Part shown: piece after piece, positions 1 to 8,312 of the stretch
Layout of the letters: each line of letters opens with the position of its first letter
Position numbering within the stretch: position 1 is the stretch's first letter
Made by a program: the position numbers and the translations under genes
NCBI GenBank assembly: GCA_019752635.1
Contig: JAIELX010000015.1
Location: forward strand, 1-64,000
DNA length: 64,000 nucleotides
Source of the DNA: Candidatus Obscuribacterales bacterium
GTDB taxonomy: Bacteria > Cyanobacteriota > Vampirovibrionia > Obscuribacterales > Obscuribacteraceae
Reading direction: 5' to 3'
The notes under the pieces: generated by a model
Told to the model about the DNA's origin: nothing
Databases searched by the model: none
What the model saw: the letters and a program-made list of their open reading frames with translations, nothing else

Positions 1-369
1 GTTTAGGACTTTGCGGAAAACTTCCGGAAGAATAGCTGCCATCTCATAATCTCGCGTTGCCAGCACAATTTCGCCTCGCATCTGAGACGGCTCCAACGCG
101 GGCTCCGCAACAATCCGAGTGATATCGGTAAGAATATTCTGCAACGGAACAGAGAGACTCAATGCACGAGCAGTCAGTGTCATGCCCCCCGCTCCTTTGA
201 CCAGAAGCGGATCCTTGAACATAACTCGCAGGCGCTGCAGGGCTCGGCTCATTGCTGGCTGGCTCAAGCCCACACTGTCTGCTGCACGCGTAACGTTTCG
301 CTCGTCGAGCAGCGCCTTCAGAGCAACCAGAAGGTTTAAGTCTAGTGAGGATAGATGCACGTCGCGCAT
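1..369 (-). CDS. LysR-family transcriptional regulator, N-terminal part (runs off window)
   Basis: The reverse-strand frame is open for 123 codons from an ATG at 369 to the window edge, so only the N-terminus is seen. Residues about 8-65 form the classic LysR winged helix-turn-helix: DLNLLVALKALLDERNVTRA leads into GLSQPAMSRALQRLR, followed by a wing containing DPLLVKG. Residue 90 onward begins the effector-binding domain. The DPLLV form and the phrase following it resemble NodD/LeuO-type LysR proteins. Inducer and target are unknown because the sensor domain lies outside the window. No divergent partner starts within 200 bases. Family assignment is firm. Confidence 0.9.
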   Translation of the reverse strand, partial: MRDVHLSSLDLNLLVALKALLDERNVTRAADSVGLSQPAMSRALQRLRVMFKDPLLVKGAGGMTLTARALSLSVPLQNILTDITRIVAEPALEPSQMRGEIVLATRDYEMAAILPEVFRKVLN

Positions 370-577
370 GAATCTAATATAGAATATGCACTTGGTGAAT
401 ACAAGAGGGCTGCAGTTCTTCCTGGTGCTCGCGACCTTCCGCTCACAAGCTCATTTCGGTGTGAGCTTGAGTCGACGGTGCTCCCGAGTCTTCATGGCAC
501 TGCCGGTGGTGAGAACTTTGAGAGTAATAAGATCTCTTCTTGAGCTTTTCCATCACCGCGGTTTTCAACTTATTCGA

Positions 578-1258
578 CTAGGATTTACGAGCTATCGTGC
601 GGCGGAAACCTTGCAGAATTATGTCATCTGAATCGGGTGGTTGGTGACTTATTGGCGCCGTTATGGTGTATGTATGTCCGTCGGGACTAGCAGCAAAGGA
701 GAATGCCTTTGCCGTAGTGGACGGAACATAGACGATATGACACACGCCGGTACTTGGAATTACGTCTTCTCGAGCTAATGTCGAGCTGATCATGTTCAAA
801 TAGGTTATGGCGAGTTCGAAATTACTCGAATCACACTTTGGTGCGTCTGGTCTGATGGTAAGCGTTACTTTGCCTTGCCAGCTATCCAACATACTCTCGA
901 TCTTCGACGTCCACTCCGCCTTGTCGCCCATGCCGCTATTCTCAAAATACATAACATCACCATACCCCATCTTTTTGCCGTAGCTCACAAGGTCCTGCGT
1001 TATATACCCGAGCGATTGAATGCCGCGTTGATCCGTCGCGGTCATGCGAGACCACCATTCCGGGGATAGGTCCAGTTTAATCAATCGTTCGCATATCAAT
1101 GGTCTGGCGACTTCGCCAACGGTGTACTCTCTTAGCGACTGCGCCATCTCCTGCATTTGTCCGTTGGTAGCCGCAGCGAGAGTCGCTGAAAAGCATGAAT
1201 TCAAAAGAATCGCAGCGATGCTGAGGACAAACATGCTCACTCTGGTTTTTTTGCGCAT
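578..1258 (-). CDS. secreted protein of unknown function
   Basis: The start is placed at the internal ATG at 1258 because GGAGG lies six bases upstream and the protein then opens with a clear signal peptide (MRKKTRV, hydrophobic core, AATLAAA-like end). A Cys in LLNSC suggests a lipoprotein, but the box is not canonical. The mature part, about 200 residues, ends in a domain with TLTIRPD and a FELAITYLNMISS helix. That is vaguely like the C-terminal TonB-type domains of secreted proteins in this kind of genome, but I do not recognise it securely. It stands alone, with no close same-strand partner. Confidence 0.7.
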   Translation of the reverse strand: MRKKTRVSMFVLSIAAILLNSCFSATLAAATNGQMQEMAQSLREYTVGEVARPLICERLIKLDLSPEWWSRMTATDQRGIQSLGYITQDLVSYGKKMGYGDVMYFENSGMGDKAEWTSKIESMLDSWQGKVTLTIRPDAPKCDSSNFELAITYLNMISSTLAREDVIPSTGVCHIVYVPSTTAKAFSFAASPDGHTYTITAPISHQPPDSDDIILQGFRRTIARKS

Positions 1259-1599
1259 AAACACCTCCGATTTGGTGCATTCACCTTGAGGGCTGGGGAA
1301 GAGTTTTAAGTTATCATGCATATTATTTGGAAAATGTTGGGTTTCATGCGCAAGTGCTAAGTAATCGAAGGCGATCGCTCACGTTGAAAGCGGTCGGCGG
1401 TCTACGGCGCGGCAAAGGTGATGAAGAGCGCCACGTGATTTGACTCGGTCACTTGATCGAGAGAGTTTCCATCATCAATTTGGCGGAGTAAGTCGTGAAA
1501 AAGAAATTCGCTTGGGTGCCAACTGCCTAAGTATCGCGGACCATGTCATTGTTCCTGCAAATAGTCCGCAAGTGCAAAACGTACTTCTTCAACTTGGGG
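1259..1599. other. non-coding stretch
   Basis: About 340 bases lie between the 5' end of the secreted-protein gene and the 3' end of the Fic-like gene. It should hold the promoter of the former and any terminator of the latter. I see no convincing hairpin with a T-tract and no RNA gene. One GCGATCGC palindrome is present. Confidence 0.4.
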
Positions 1600-2238
1600 T
1601 CAGTCTTGGCTGCTGTGTATCAGATGGACCCGTTTCCTAGTCCCTTCCATTACTGCATGCAAAACTCTCAAATAATTCCGTACTCCAGAGACGCTAGCCG
1701 ATCTGCTTACCATAAATAGTGGTCGCACTTCGTCGAGTGAAATGTGCGCTCGTCCCAACAAGAAAGCCAATACCAGAGTTGCGCTTCGTGCATTGCCGTC
1801 AAGGAAGGGATGAAAGAAGCAGACATCGAAGTATGCTCGAGTTGCCACGGAAGTCAGTGGTAATGTCGATTGGTTGGATTGCAGCAAGCATTGATTGAAC
1901 AACTGTTCGGTTGTCTCATCAAATCCATAGTATTCACGTCCCTGTTTTGCAAATGCCGGTGCGTTTCTGAAGGTCACGAATTCACAATCTAAAACGATTC
2001 TTTGCCAACCACAGAGTAGTTCGAAAGAAATTTGGGTTTGTTCTTTCGCATCAATACGAACCTGCTGAATGGCCTTCAATAACTGCACCGCTTTCGCTTG
2101 TCCACTTTCTCGAACAAATTCTTGAATGTATCTCAGATGTCCGTCGTGTTTTCCAGTTAGAGGTGGCGTATCTATCCCGTGATTATGCCAATCAAAGGAA
2201 TCTCGGACTGTCATCCATTCTTGAAGAGTGTCTCGCAT
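1600..2238 (-). CDS. Fic-family protein with degenerate catalytic motif
   Basis: This is a 212-residue protein with a Fic/Doc fold signature at residues 143-151, HPFLDGNAR, preceded by the helix RAYFDVCFF. Canonical Fic AMP-transferases carry HxFx(D/E)GNGRxxR. Here the second Gly is Ala, and the expected second Arg three residues after the first is not there (RSAT). Known Fic proteins transfer AMP or other phosphate-containing groups to target proteins. With the altered anion-binding loop, activity could be changed or lost. No (S/T)xxxE(G/N) inhibitory motif is obvious nearby. The neighbouring upstream gene on the same strand ends 62 bases away and could be co-transcribed; a toxin-antitoxin relationship is possible but unsupported. 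Confidence 0.75.
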   Translation of the reverse strand: MRDTLQEWMTVRDSFDWHNHGIDTPPLTGKHDGHLRYIQEFVRESGQAKAVQLLKAIQQVRIDAKEQTQISFELLCGWQRIVLDCEFVTFRNAPAFAKQGREYYGFDETTEQLFNQCLLQSNQSTLPLTSVATRAYFDVCFFHPFLDGNARSATLVLAFLLGRAHISLDEVRPLFMVSRSASVSGVRNYLRVLHAVMEGTRKRVHLIHSSQD

Positions 2239-2300
2239 TAGTCATTCAACCTTTATGCCGCCCTGGCTTGAGTGCGCAACCGTGCGTTTGTGTTTTGGGA

Positions 2301-3029
2301 CTATCTGCTCCATCTATAGGCTGAGCTACCGATCTTGCGCGCGATATCCGCCACCACTTCGCTATTGGGCTCGCACCAACTCTCAAATCGTCCTCCTATG
2401 GATGAGAGAATGAGCGTTTTGGATCTCTCTTGAGAAATTCCTTGCGAGTCAAGGTACCACTCGAGAACTTGTTCGCAATGTCCGTACCATGCATCTCCCG
2501 CGTCCGTCTGCTCGACTACTTCTGTAACCAAAAACTCAACTGCGAACTCAAAATCACTGATATCAGTGTTCGCCGAGAAGCTTAAACTAGCGAATGTTTT
2601 ATCTAGTTTCTCAATCCAAAGTCGCCATTCTCGTAACGCCTGGTCCACACGCATGGATGTCTCATGTCGGTCCGTCCACGAGTGAGTAGCACAGCACCAG
2701 GCGGACACCGGACCCCCGTCGTGTCTGGACCAGCACCATCCGCGTGCCCAATCGCCATAAATCTCGACCAGATCTTTGGTAATTGACGTCTGCCACGTGT
2801 TCAATACCAGAAAATCGCCGGGTGGCGTTTCCGGAATGTGCTTGTAAGCAATACCATATGTATGTTTTGCGTCAAAAGCGTGTCTGGACGGGTCCACTTG
2901 GACCCAAGAAAGTTCACTCGTGAACATCAATCCTCCGTCTGGCGCCAAGGCGTTTATGCCCGGGACTGAGCACTTGTGACATCCCGAAGCACAGACGCTA
3001 GCATCTGCCGGGACAGGACGAAGCGTCAT
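2301..3029 (-). CDS. hypothetical protein
   Basis: A 242-residue soluble protein rich in Trp and Cys, with an N-terminal CASGCHKC-type cysteine cluster and further Cys/His in SAWCCATHSW and WYGHCEQ that could bind metal. No signal peptide or membrane segment is visible. A TTG start four codons earlier is possible; the ATG at 3029 is taken. It lies just upstream of the Fic-like gene in the same orientation. I do not recognise the family. Confidence 0.6.
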   Translation of the reverse strand: MTLRPVPADASVCASGCHKCSVPGINALAPDGGLMFTSELSWVQVDPSRHAFDAKHTYGIAYKHIPETPPGDFLVLNTWQTSITKDLVEIYGDWARGWCWSRHDGGPVSAWCCATHSWTDRHETSMRVDQALREWRLWIEKLDKTFASLSFSANTDISDFEFAVEFLVTEVVEQTDAGDAWYGHCEQVLEWYLDSQGISQERSKTLILSSIGGRFESWCEPNSEVVADIARKIGSSAYRWSR

Positions 3030-3177
3030 CACTTCAGTCAATAAAGCGGATGCCGAGCGTTTGACTCAAATTTGCTTAGTTGGGAATTTCCGCGTCTGGC
3101 GTCAACTTTCCAGGAATGCTACATCTAAAAACAGTACTGACTAAGAGGAGCAGCAAAGAATTACATCTGACAGAATC

Positions 3178-4278
3178 TCATGAGTAATCGAAGTGCTTTT
3201 TCATTTTCAAGAAAGGCGTTTCGATAAAGTTCCAGCTTAATAGAGCGAGCGAAAATGAAATTAGTATTGCGCCAAGCATCCAGACGAAAGACCCGACTAC
3301 GTCCGAATGAAACAGGTTCTGAAGTGTTGTCACTGAACAGAACGATTCAAGCGGACCAGCGACGGCCGGATGAAATACGTAAAGGCCATAACTGTACTTG
3401 CCAAATGTTCTTAAGAACGAACTGCCAAGCACTTTCTGGATGAGGTTACTTGGCGGTGTCGAAAGGGCGAATAAGAGCATCATGCCAAACAGTGCGGCGC
3501 TAACGGTACCGTGGATCAATTCAATAAGCTGATGTTGCCGACCGTGAAATGCCAGGCCTAATGGCACAAGACCTGCTAAGAGAAGGATGATGCCAAACAA
3601 AGATGCTTTCGATAATCGTGCGGTTTCAGCCGATTGCCGATGTTTATATATAACCGCCAATAATGCCCCCATCGGGATACCGTCGCAACGCATATAAAAC
3701 GGAAACTGATGGTCCCAGTTCAACGAAATCACAAGTAAGCGACAAACGAAAAGGATTATCAACATAAAAATGGTAATTAGTGTTAGCGCCTTAACTGAAC
3801 ACCATCGAACAACCCAAGGCCAAATCGCATAAAACTGCTCTTCAAAGGCAAGTGACCAAAAGTGATTCGCCGTCCACTGGATGGGAATGTGCAGGTAAGC
3901 CGCTATGTTAGATGCAAAAGCAAACAACCACAAACTGTTGATCAGCGGTATTGTGTTTGTTGAGGGAAAACAAATTGCGGGTACAACCACAGCGAGAACG
4001 AGATAGAAGTACGCCAAAGGAAAAATTCGCAGCATTCGGCGAGCATAAAAGTTTCGAAAGTATTGCGGTTTGTGCCGTCCGTTCAGCAGTATCGTTGTTA
4101 TCAGAAAGCCAGAAAGAACTAAGAATAGATCAACCCCATTGCCTCCGAACTGCGCAATCCGAAGAACAAGCTCGCCTGTCATTGAGGTAGTTTGCGTGCT
4201 GTATAAATGGACAAAAAGCACTGCCAAAACTGCGATTCCGCGAAGCCCATCCAAAGCGGGAATTCGCTCGAGATTCAT
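3178..4278 (-). CDS. acyltransferase 3 family membrane protein (OafA/YrhL-like)
   Basis: A 366-residue polytopic membrane protein of the acyltransferase-3 family, which moves acyl groups onto cell-surface sugars, peptidoglycan or lipids. The hallmark N-terminus RIPALDGLRGIAVLAV is followed by a His in the first helix (LFVHLY), then GNGVDLFLVLSGFLIT and a cytoplasmic Arg cluster (FYARRMLRIFPLAY). About ten hydrophobic segments follow, ending in the usual SWNFIETPF. Length is typical for the stand-alone domain with no SGNH extension. The start at 4278 is supported by GAGGTGAG upstream and removes twelve extra codons. Substrate cannot be inferred from neighbours. Confidence 0.92.
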   Translation of the reverse strand: MNLERIPALDGLRGIAVLAVLFVHLYSTQTTSMTGELVLRIAQFGGNGVDLFLVLSGFLITTILLNGRHKPQYFRNFYARRMLRIFPLAYFYLVLAVVVPAICFPSTNTIPLINSLWLFAFASNIAAYLHIPIQWTANHFWSLAFEEQFYAIWPWVVRWCSVKALTLITIFMLIILFVCRLLVISLNWDHQFPFYMRCDGIPMGALLAVIYKHRQSAETARLSKASLFGIILLLAGLVPLGLAFHGRQHQLIELIHGTVSAALFGMMLLFALSTPPSNLIQKVLGSSFLRTFGKYSYGLYVFHPAVAGPLESFCSVTTLQNLFHSDVVGSFVWMLGAILISFSLALLSWNFIETPFLKMKKHFDYS

Positions 4279-4416
4279 TGAGCGCTCACCTCGCGTCGTG
4301 TAAGTTGTATCCATAAGTCAACCAGTAATGCGTGCGCCAGTTCTTCATGATACTGTCAACTTCATTGCAGGACACTGTTTTTATAGTCTCAAGCCTCCAT
4401 TGAGCATACACCGTTT

Positions 4417-4459
4417 CCTAGTGTTGAGTATACGGTGCACCCGCATGCTCAACACTAGG
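4417..4459. repeat. 12-bp perfect inverted repeat between divergent genes
   Basis: CCTAGTGTTGAG at 4417-4428 is the exact reverse complement of CTCAACACTAGG at 4448-4459, with a 19-base loop. It lies between the acyltransferase gene and the zinc-ribbon gene, which diverge from this interval. Its position, 64 bases before the zinc-ribbon start, fits an operator or mRNA leader hairpin better than a terminator, since no gene ends here. Confidence 0.5.
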
Positions 4460-4522
4460 TGCCGGTTGCCTTCGTTTTTCCGGTGGTACAATGCTTACAG
4501 CAGGTCGAGGGGATTCGCCGGG

Positions 4523-4999
4523 ATGGGTCTAGCTAATCAGTTTGGTGGGAATCAGGCAGCCTATCAGTGTAAAAACTGTGGGCACACGCTGGCTCTGTAT
4601 GCTCCCTGTTGTCCGAAATGCCTGGACAAAACGCTTGTGCAAGTGAAGACCGAAAAGTCGAAGGAAGGATTTCGAAGAGAAGCTGAAGCGAGTCGCGAGA
4701 CACCAAAAACGGGTAACCCCGTAGCGTCTATCGCAGGGCTGGCAATTATTCTGGGGATTGCCGCCGGTGTATATTATTATTTTTCGCCGCCTCGACCAGA
4801 ATCAATAACAAGAACGGAGCCCCCAAGAATTGTGGCTCCGATAAGGAGCGTGCGCGTCTCTAATCAGTCGAGCAAGCGCACCAAGCGTTCTAATCCTGTA
4901 GTGTCGAAGACACGACCCGTGCCGGCATCGACTCCAAAGCCCACGACGCCAATGAAACTATGGGAGGCGAGCAGTGATGACGAGGGGGGCGATCCTTAG
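4523..4999 (+). CDS. zinc-ribbon single-pass membrane protein
   Basis: The ATG at 4523, after GAGGGG, gives a 158-residue protein and avoids an implausible 65-residue extension. Residues 16-33 form a zinc ribbon (CKNCG ... CCPKC), residues 37-66 are a charged linker, residues 67-87 are a transmembrane helix (IAGLAIILGIAAGVYYYF), and the C-terminal 70 residues are Pro/Ser/Lys-rich. The likely topology is a cytoplasmic ribbon with an extracytoplasmic tail. Function is unknown. It converges with the TPR gene at 5024. Confidence 0.75.
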   Translation: MGLANQFGGNQAAYQCKNCGHTLALYAPCCPKCLDKTLVQVKTEKSKEGFRREAEASRETPKTGNPVASIAGLAIILGIAAGVYYYFSPPRPESITRTEPPRIVAPIRSVRVSNQSSKRTKRSNPVVSKTRPVPASTPKPTTPMKLWEASSDDEGGDP

Positions 5000-5023
5000 C
5001 CGCCATTCAATCGAGTGCGGTGT

Positions 5024-6649
5024 TTAGTCAGCCGCGCTCTTGGCGCTTTTGATCTTAGCTATGCGCGCTTCAATCGAGTCAGCTGCGTTTTTCAGGCCCA
5101 TCATTTGCAGGACGCCCGCATATTGCTCAAGCGCTTTCACTGTCTCTGAGCTCTCGGGACCGAAATTTTTCTCATTGGCAGCAACGATTTGGGTATAGGT
5201 TTTCGCAGCTTTGTCCCACTCGTGATGTCTCTGGTAGTAATTGCTGAGAACATCTAAAACTGCTACTACCTCTTTCGAGTCCTTGCCGAATTTCGCAGTG
5301 CCAATCTTTACCGCACGCTTGAGATATTCTTCGGGCTTCTGTTCTGATTGCAAATAGGGTCTGCCGGTTTGCTCCTTACCGAGTTCTACTAAGACTGGTA
5401 TCAGTTTGTCGCTTTCTGGACCGAATTTTTTCTCAAGCAACGGAAGCACCTTCGAATAGTAGGTCGTCGCCTTCGGGTATTGCCCCCAACTGTTGTAAAC
5501 GCCTGCCAGGGTTGCCAATGCTGTGGCATATTCTTCGCTTTCCGCTCCGAACTGTTTCTTTGCCTGAGTGGCTAAGCGCAAGTAAAGTGGCTCGGCATCA
5601 GCGTATTGCGCTTTAGACCTCTCCAGGTCGGCTAACTGCTTTGCATGTTCTAGAACGGACTTGTCCTCTAAGCCTAGCGTCACGTCAGCAAGAGCCTGCG
5701 CCGCTTTCAACTTTTCGATAGCCAATTCGGGCTGCTCTTGCAAAAGGTAGAATCGTCCATACCTGTTAAGAGTCACAACTTGCAGCATAGGTTCTTCGGA
5801 TAGATTCTGTGCGGCTCCTAAAGCCACTTTCAAGGCTGCTTCAGCTTTGGGGAACTGCTTGTTGGCCATGGCTTCATCCGCCAACCCAATTTGTTTATTC
5901 CAGATAAAGATCGGGCTCTGGACCTCGTTGGCTTTCGCTACTGCCGCTCGCTCAATTGCTTTAGCCTCCTTCGTTTTGCCTTGCTGTTTCAAGGAAGCGG
6001 CATGCATGGCTCCGATGGTTGTTGTCCATTGATGATTGGAACCGAGGGACTTGGTCGCTACTGAAAAAGCTCGCTTAAAATGCTCTTCGCCAAATGCGGG
6101 CTTGCCATCGGCGAAATACATGGCGCCGAGATTTGTTTCAATGACCGCTACGTATGGCAAAAGCTTGTCATCGCCGGGTTTATCAACAATGCCGAGTGCT
6201 CGCTTGAAAAGCGGCTGTGCTTGCCCGTAGTTACCTTGATGAACGTACACCTGAGCGAGATTGATTAGAGCCGGAACTGTTTGAAGAGAGTCTGCGCCAT
6301 AGGCATTCTCGGCAACACTGAGTCCCTTCTTTAGACATTGTATTGCGTAGTCCAGTCTTCCCTGTTGGCTATAAACTTCTCCCATGTTCGTATAGAGCCG
6401 AGCCATCCGCCCGTCTGAGCCGCCAAATTTGGCTTCTCCTTCCGTCATCAGCTTAGAGTTTCTGTCAAATGCCCACTTATTGTCGCCGGTGGCGTAAGAA
6501 TGCACGCCGGCCCTCACGCGGTCTTGCCAATCGGCCGGCAGTTCTGCTGCTGCTGTTGCGGCAATATTCGACACGAATGCCGATGCTATCAGCATCGCGA
6601 TAGTAAATGAATGTGTGAGGTATCTACCCGTGTAGAAAATCTGTGTCAT
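5024..6649 (-). CDS. secreted tetratricopeptide-repeat protein
   Basis: A 541-residue protein with a signal peptide or anchor (residues about 10-35) followed almost entirely by TPR units of the kinesin-light-chain type (AIQCLKKGLSVAENAYG, ALINLAQVYVHQGNYGQAQP, ATALATLAGVYNSWGQYPKA). Such repeats bind other proteins. AGGAGA lies just before the ATG. The stop codon of the PDZ gene is 15 bases upstream, so the two probably form an operon and work together in the periplasm. Partners are unknown. Confidence 0.88.
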   Translation of the reverse strand: MTQIFYTGRYLTHSFTIAMLIASAFVSNIAATAAAELPADWQDRVRAGVHSYATGDNKWAFDRNSKLMTEGEAKFGGSDGRMARLYTNMGEVYSQQGRLDYAIQCLKKGLSVAENAYGADSLQTVPALINLAQVYVHQGNYGQAQPLFKRALGIVDKPGDDKLLPYVAVIETNLGAMYFADGKPAFGEEHFKRAFSVATKSLGSNHQWTTTIGAMHAASLKQQGKTKEAKAIERAAVAKANEVQSPIFIWNKQIGLADEAMANKQFPKAEAALKVALGAAQNLSEEPMLQVVTLNRYGRFYLLQEQPELAIEKLKAAQALADVTLGLEDKSVLEHAKQLADLERSKAQYADAEPLYLRLATQAKKQFGAESEEYATALATLAGVYNSWGQYPKATTYYSKVLPLLEKKFGPESDKLIPVLVELGKEQTGRPYLQSEQKPEEYLKRAVKIGTAKFGKDSKEVVAVLDVLSNYYQRHHEWDKAAKTYTQIVAANEKNFGPESSETVKALEQYAGVLQMMGLKNAADSIEARIAKIKSAKSAAD

Positions 6650-6664
6650 GTCTCCTGGCGGACC

Positions 6665-7177
6665 TCAGTAACCCAAGCCTTTGTAAATTTCCAACCAAGC
6701 ACGCTTTTCTTCTGCATTGCACTTGTCCAGCGTGAGTAGGTTTAACGCCAGCGTTTGCTGGGTACCGTCCTTCTTCTTCTTCACTACCAAAGTTTCCGTT
6801 AGGGTGGACGGTTCGTACATGTGGTAGAAGCAAATCAGTTCTCCTATCTTCGCCCCATCGGTAGGATAGCCGTTTACACTAATGATTTCGTCGCCTGGCT
6901 CTAAACCAGCCTTCGCAGCTGCCTCTCCTTCGAAAACTCGCGTTATTGCTACCTTGTTGTCCGGTGTTAGCGACCAGGCTGTGCCATCGGCCGCTAAACC
7001 TGGATACACCTTCTTCTTGACCGGTGCCTTGCCTAGGAAACGACCCTCAAAATTTATGCAATCGAGCTCAAAGACCGGCTTTGTTTCCTCCGTCTGTGCC
7101 TTGGCAAGCGAGCAACAGGTTTGCAGAATCAACATCAATGAAATGGCAACAGACCGTCGGCAAGCAATTTTTCTCAA
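6665..7177 (-). CDS. secreted PDZ-domain protein
   Basis: A TTG start at 7177, preceded by GAGAGG, gives a 170-residue protein that opens with a normal signal peptide (MRKIACRRSVAISLMLILQ). An earlier TTG at 7240 is also open but adds an arginine-rich stretch. The mature protein holds a PDZ-like domain: VAITRVFEGEAAAKAGLEPG, then DEIISVNGYPT. PDZ domains bind exposed C-termini. No protease domain is attached. It is upstream of, and almost certainly co-transcribed with, the TPR gene. Confidence 0.8.
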   Translation of the reverse strand: MRKIACRRSVAISLMLILQTCCSLAKAQTEETKPVFELDCINFEGRFLGKAPVKKKVYPGLAADGTAWSLTPDNKVAITRVFEGEAAAKAGLEPGDEIISVNGYPTDGAKIGELICFYHMYEPSTLTETLVVKKKKDGTQQTLALNLLTLDKCNAEEKRAWLEIYKGLGY

Positions 7178-7325
7178 AATGGCAACCTCTCGGTGACGCT
7201 GAGAATATTCCCCGCGGTGGCGAGCCCGAAACGCCAACAATCGAGTCTGATTAACCCGCTTTCTTTGATTGAAAAACAGGTAGATTACCGTGATATCGTC
7301 ATTGGTGCTCTCCGACTAATCAGCT

Positions 7326-8156
7326 TCAGAGTTTTTGTTCATGCCCCATTTCAGTCTGCTGCAGTCGATCAGCTTTTAGCATCCTGGCCGCGATCTCTTT
7401 GAAGATTTTGGCCGCGGTCGTTGCTGTGATGCCGGAGGGATCTCTTAGCGGGTTGAATTCAACAATGTCGGCTCCCACTATGGCTGGTGCTTCGAAGTTT
7501 TGGATGATACTGATGATCTGCCTCGTGGAGAGTCCGCCCGGCTCCGGGTGAGACACGCCCGGAGCAAATGCAGGATCGAGTACGTCCATGTCGAACGAAA
7601 TATATACTGGCGATGCGAAGCGTAACGTGGTTGTATCTTTCCAATCCTTAGCCTCGTGAACCTCTACGCTGAATAGCCGAGCTTGTTCGCGCTGGTGTCC
7701 ATTCATGGTACGAATGCCGACTTGCACCAGCCGTGATGCCAACCGGCTTTCCATGATACGTGCAAACGGTGATGCGTGCGAATAGAGATTTCCTTCGAAG
7801 TCTTCATACAAATCGGGGTGGGCGTCGAAGTGGAGGATCTCTATTTGCGAGTATTTTGCGCTGAATGCCTTGGCGATTGGAAAGGTAATTGAATGATCTC
7901 CGCCTAGCGAAATTGGCAAGTTGCCTCGGTCAAGTTCTTCCGTTACAGCACGCTCAATGGTGCTCAAAAAGGAGGCGGGCGTATCGATTTCGACGTCGCC
8001 GCAATCATGCCACTTTCCCTCTAGATCGATGCCGGATTCTGTCCACAGATTGCCGGACGAGCATCGTAGTGCATCGCGAATCAAAGGAGGAGCCGTTGCG
8101 GCGCCGCGCATGTAGGATGAATTGAAGTCGCACGGAAAGCCAATTAATGAAATCAT
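7326..8156 (-). CDS. speB: agmatinase/arginase-family ureohydrolase
   Basis: A 276-residue member of the ureohydrolase family, dimanganese enzymes that release urea from guanidino compounds. Metal ligands are all present: GGDHS at 85-89, DAHPD at 111-115 and SFDMDVLDP at 187-195, followed by the family motif PEPGGLS. The fold length is typical. The family includes agmatinase (to putrescine), arginase, formimidoglutamase and guanidinobutyrase; substrate choice cannot be read reliably here, so the symbol is tentative. No arginine or polyamine gene lies next to it, and no strong ribosome-binding site precedes the ATG. Confidence 0.88.
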   Translation of the reverse strand: MISLIGFPCDFNSSYMRGAATAPPLIRDALRCSSGNLWTESGIDLEGKWHDCGDVEIDTPASFLSTIERAVTEELDRGNLPISLGGDHSITFPIAKAFSAKYSQIEILHFDAHPDLYEDFEGNLYSHASPFARIMESRLASRLVQVGIRTMNGHQREQARLFSVEVHEAKDWKDTTTLRFASPVYISFDMDVLDPAFAPGVSHPEPGGLSTRQIISIIQNFEAPAIVGADIVEFNPLRDPSGITATTAAKIFKEIAARMLKADRLQQTEMGHEQKL

Positions 8157-8312
8157 GAATCAGTGCCGCAATACAGCATGGAGAGGTAGACGGTATTGTA
8201 ACGCGCCCGTGCCACTCTGTGCGCTTTGTGAATGGTTGCCAATGTGTCCGCGTCGCTGCGTCCGCAGTTTTAAATGCTACACCGCTGGTGAAACAAAGGG
8301 CGCCGGAAAGTG

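Noticed and set aside
1371..1378. GCGATCGC, resembling the HIP1 palindrome abundant in cyanobacteria
   Set aside because: I noticed only one clear instance; a single octamer is no evidence of the repeat family or of taxonomy.
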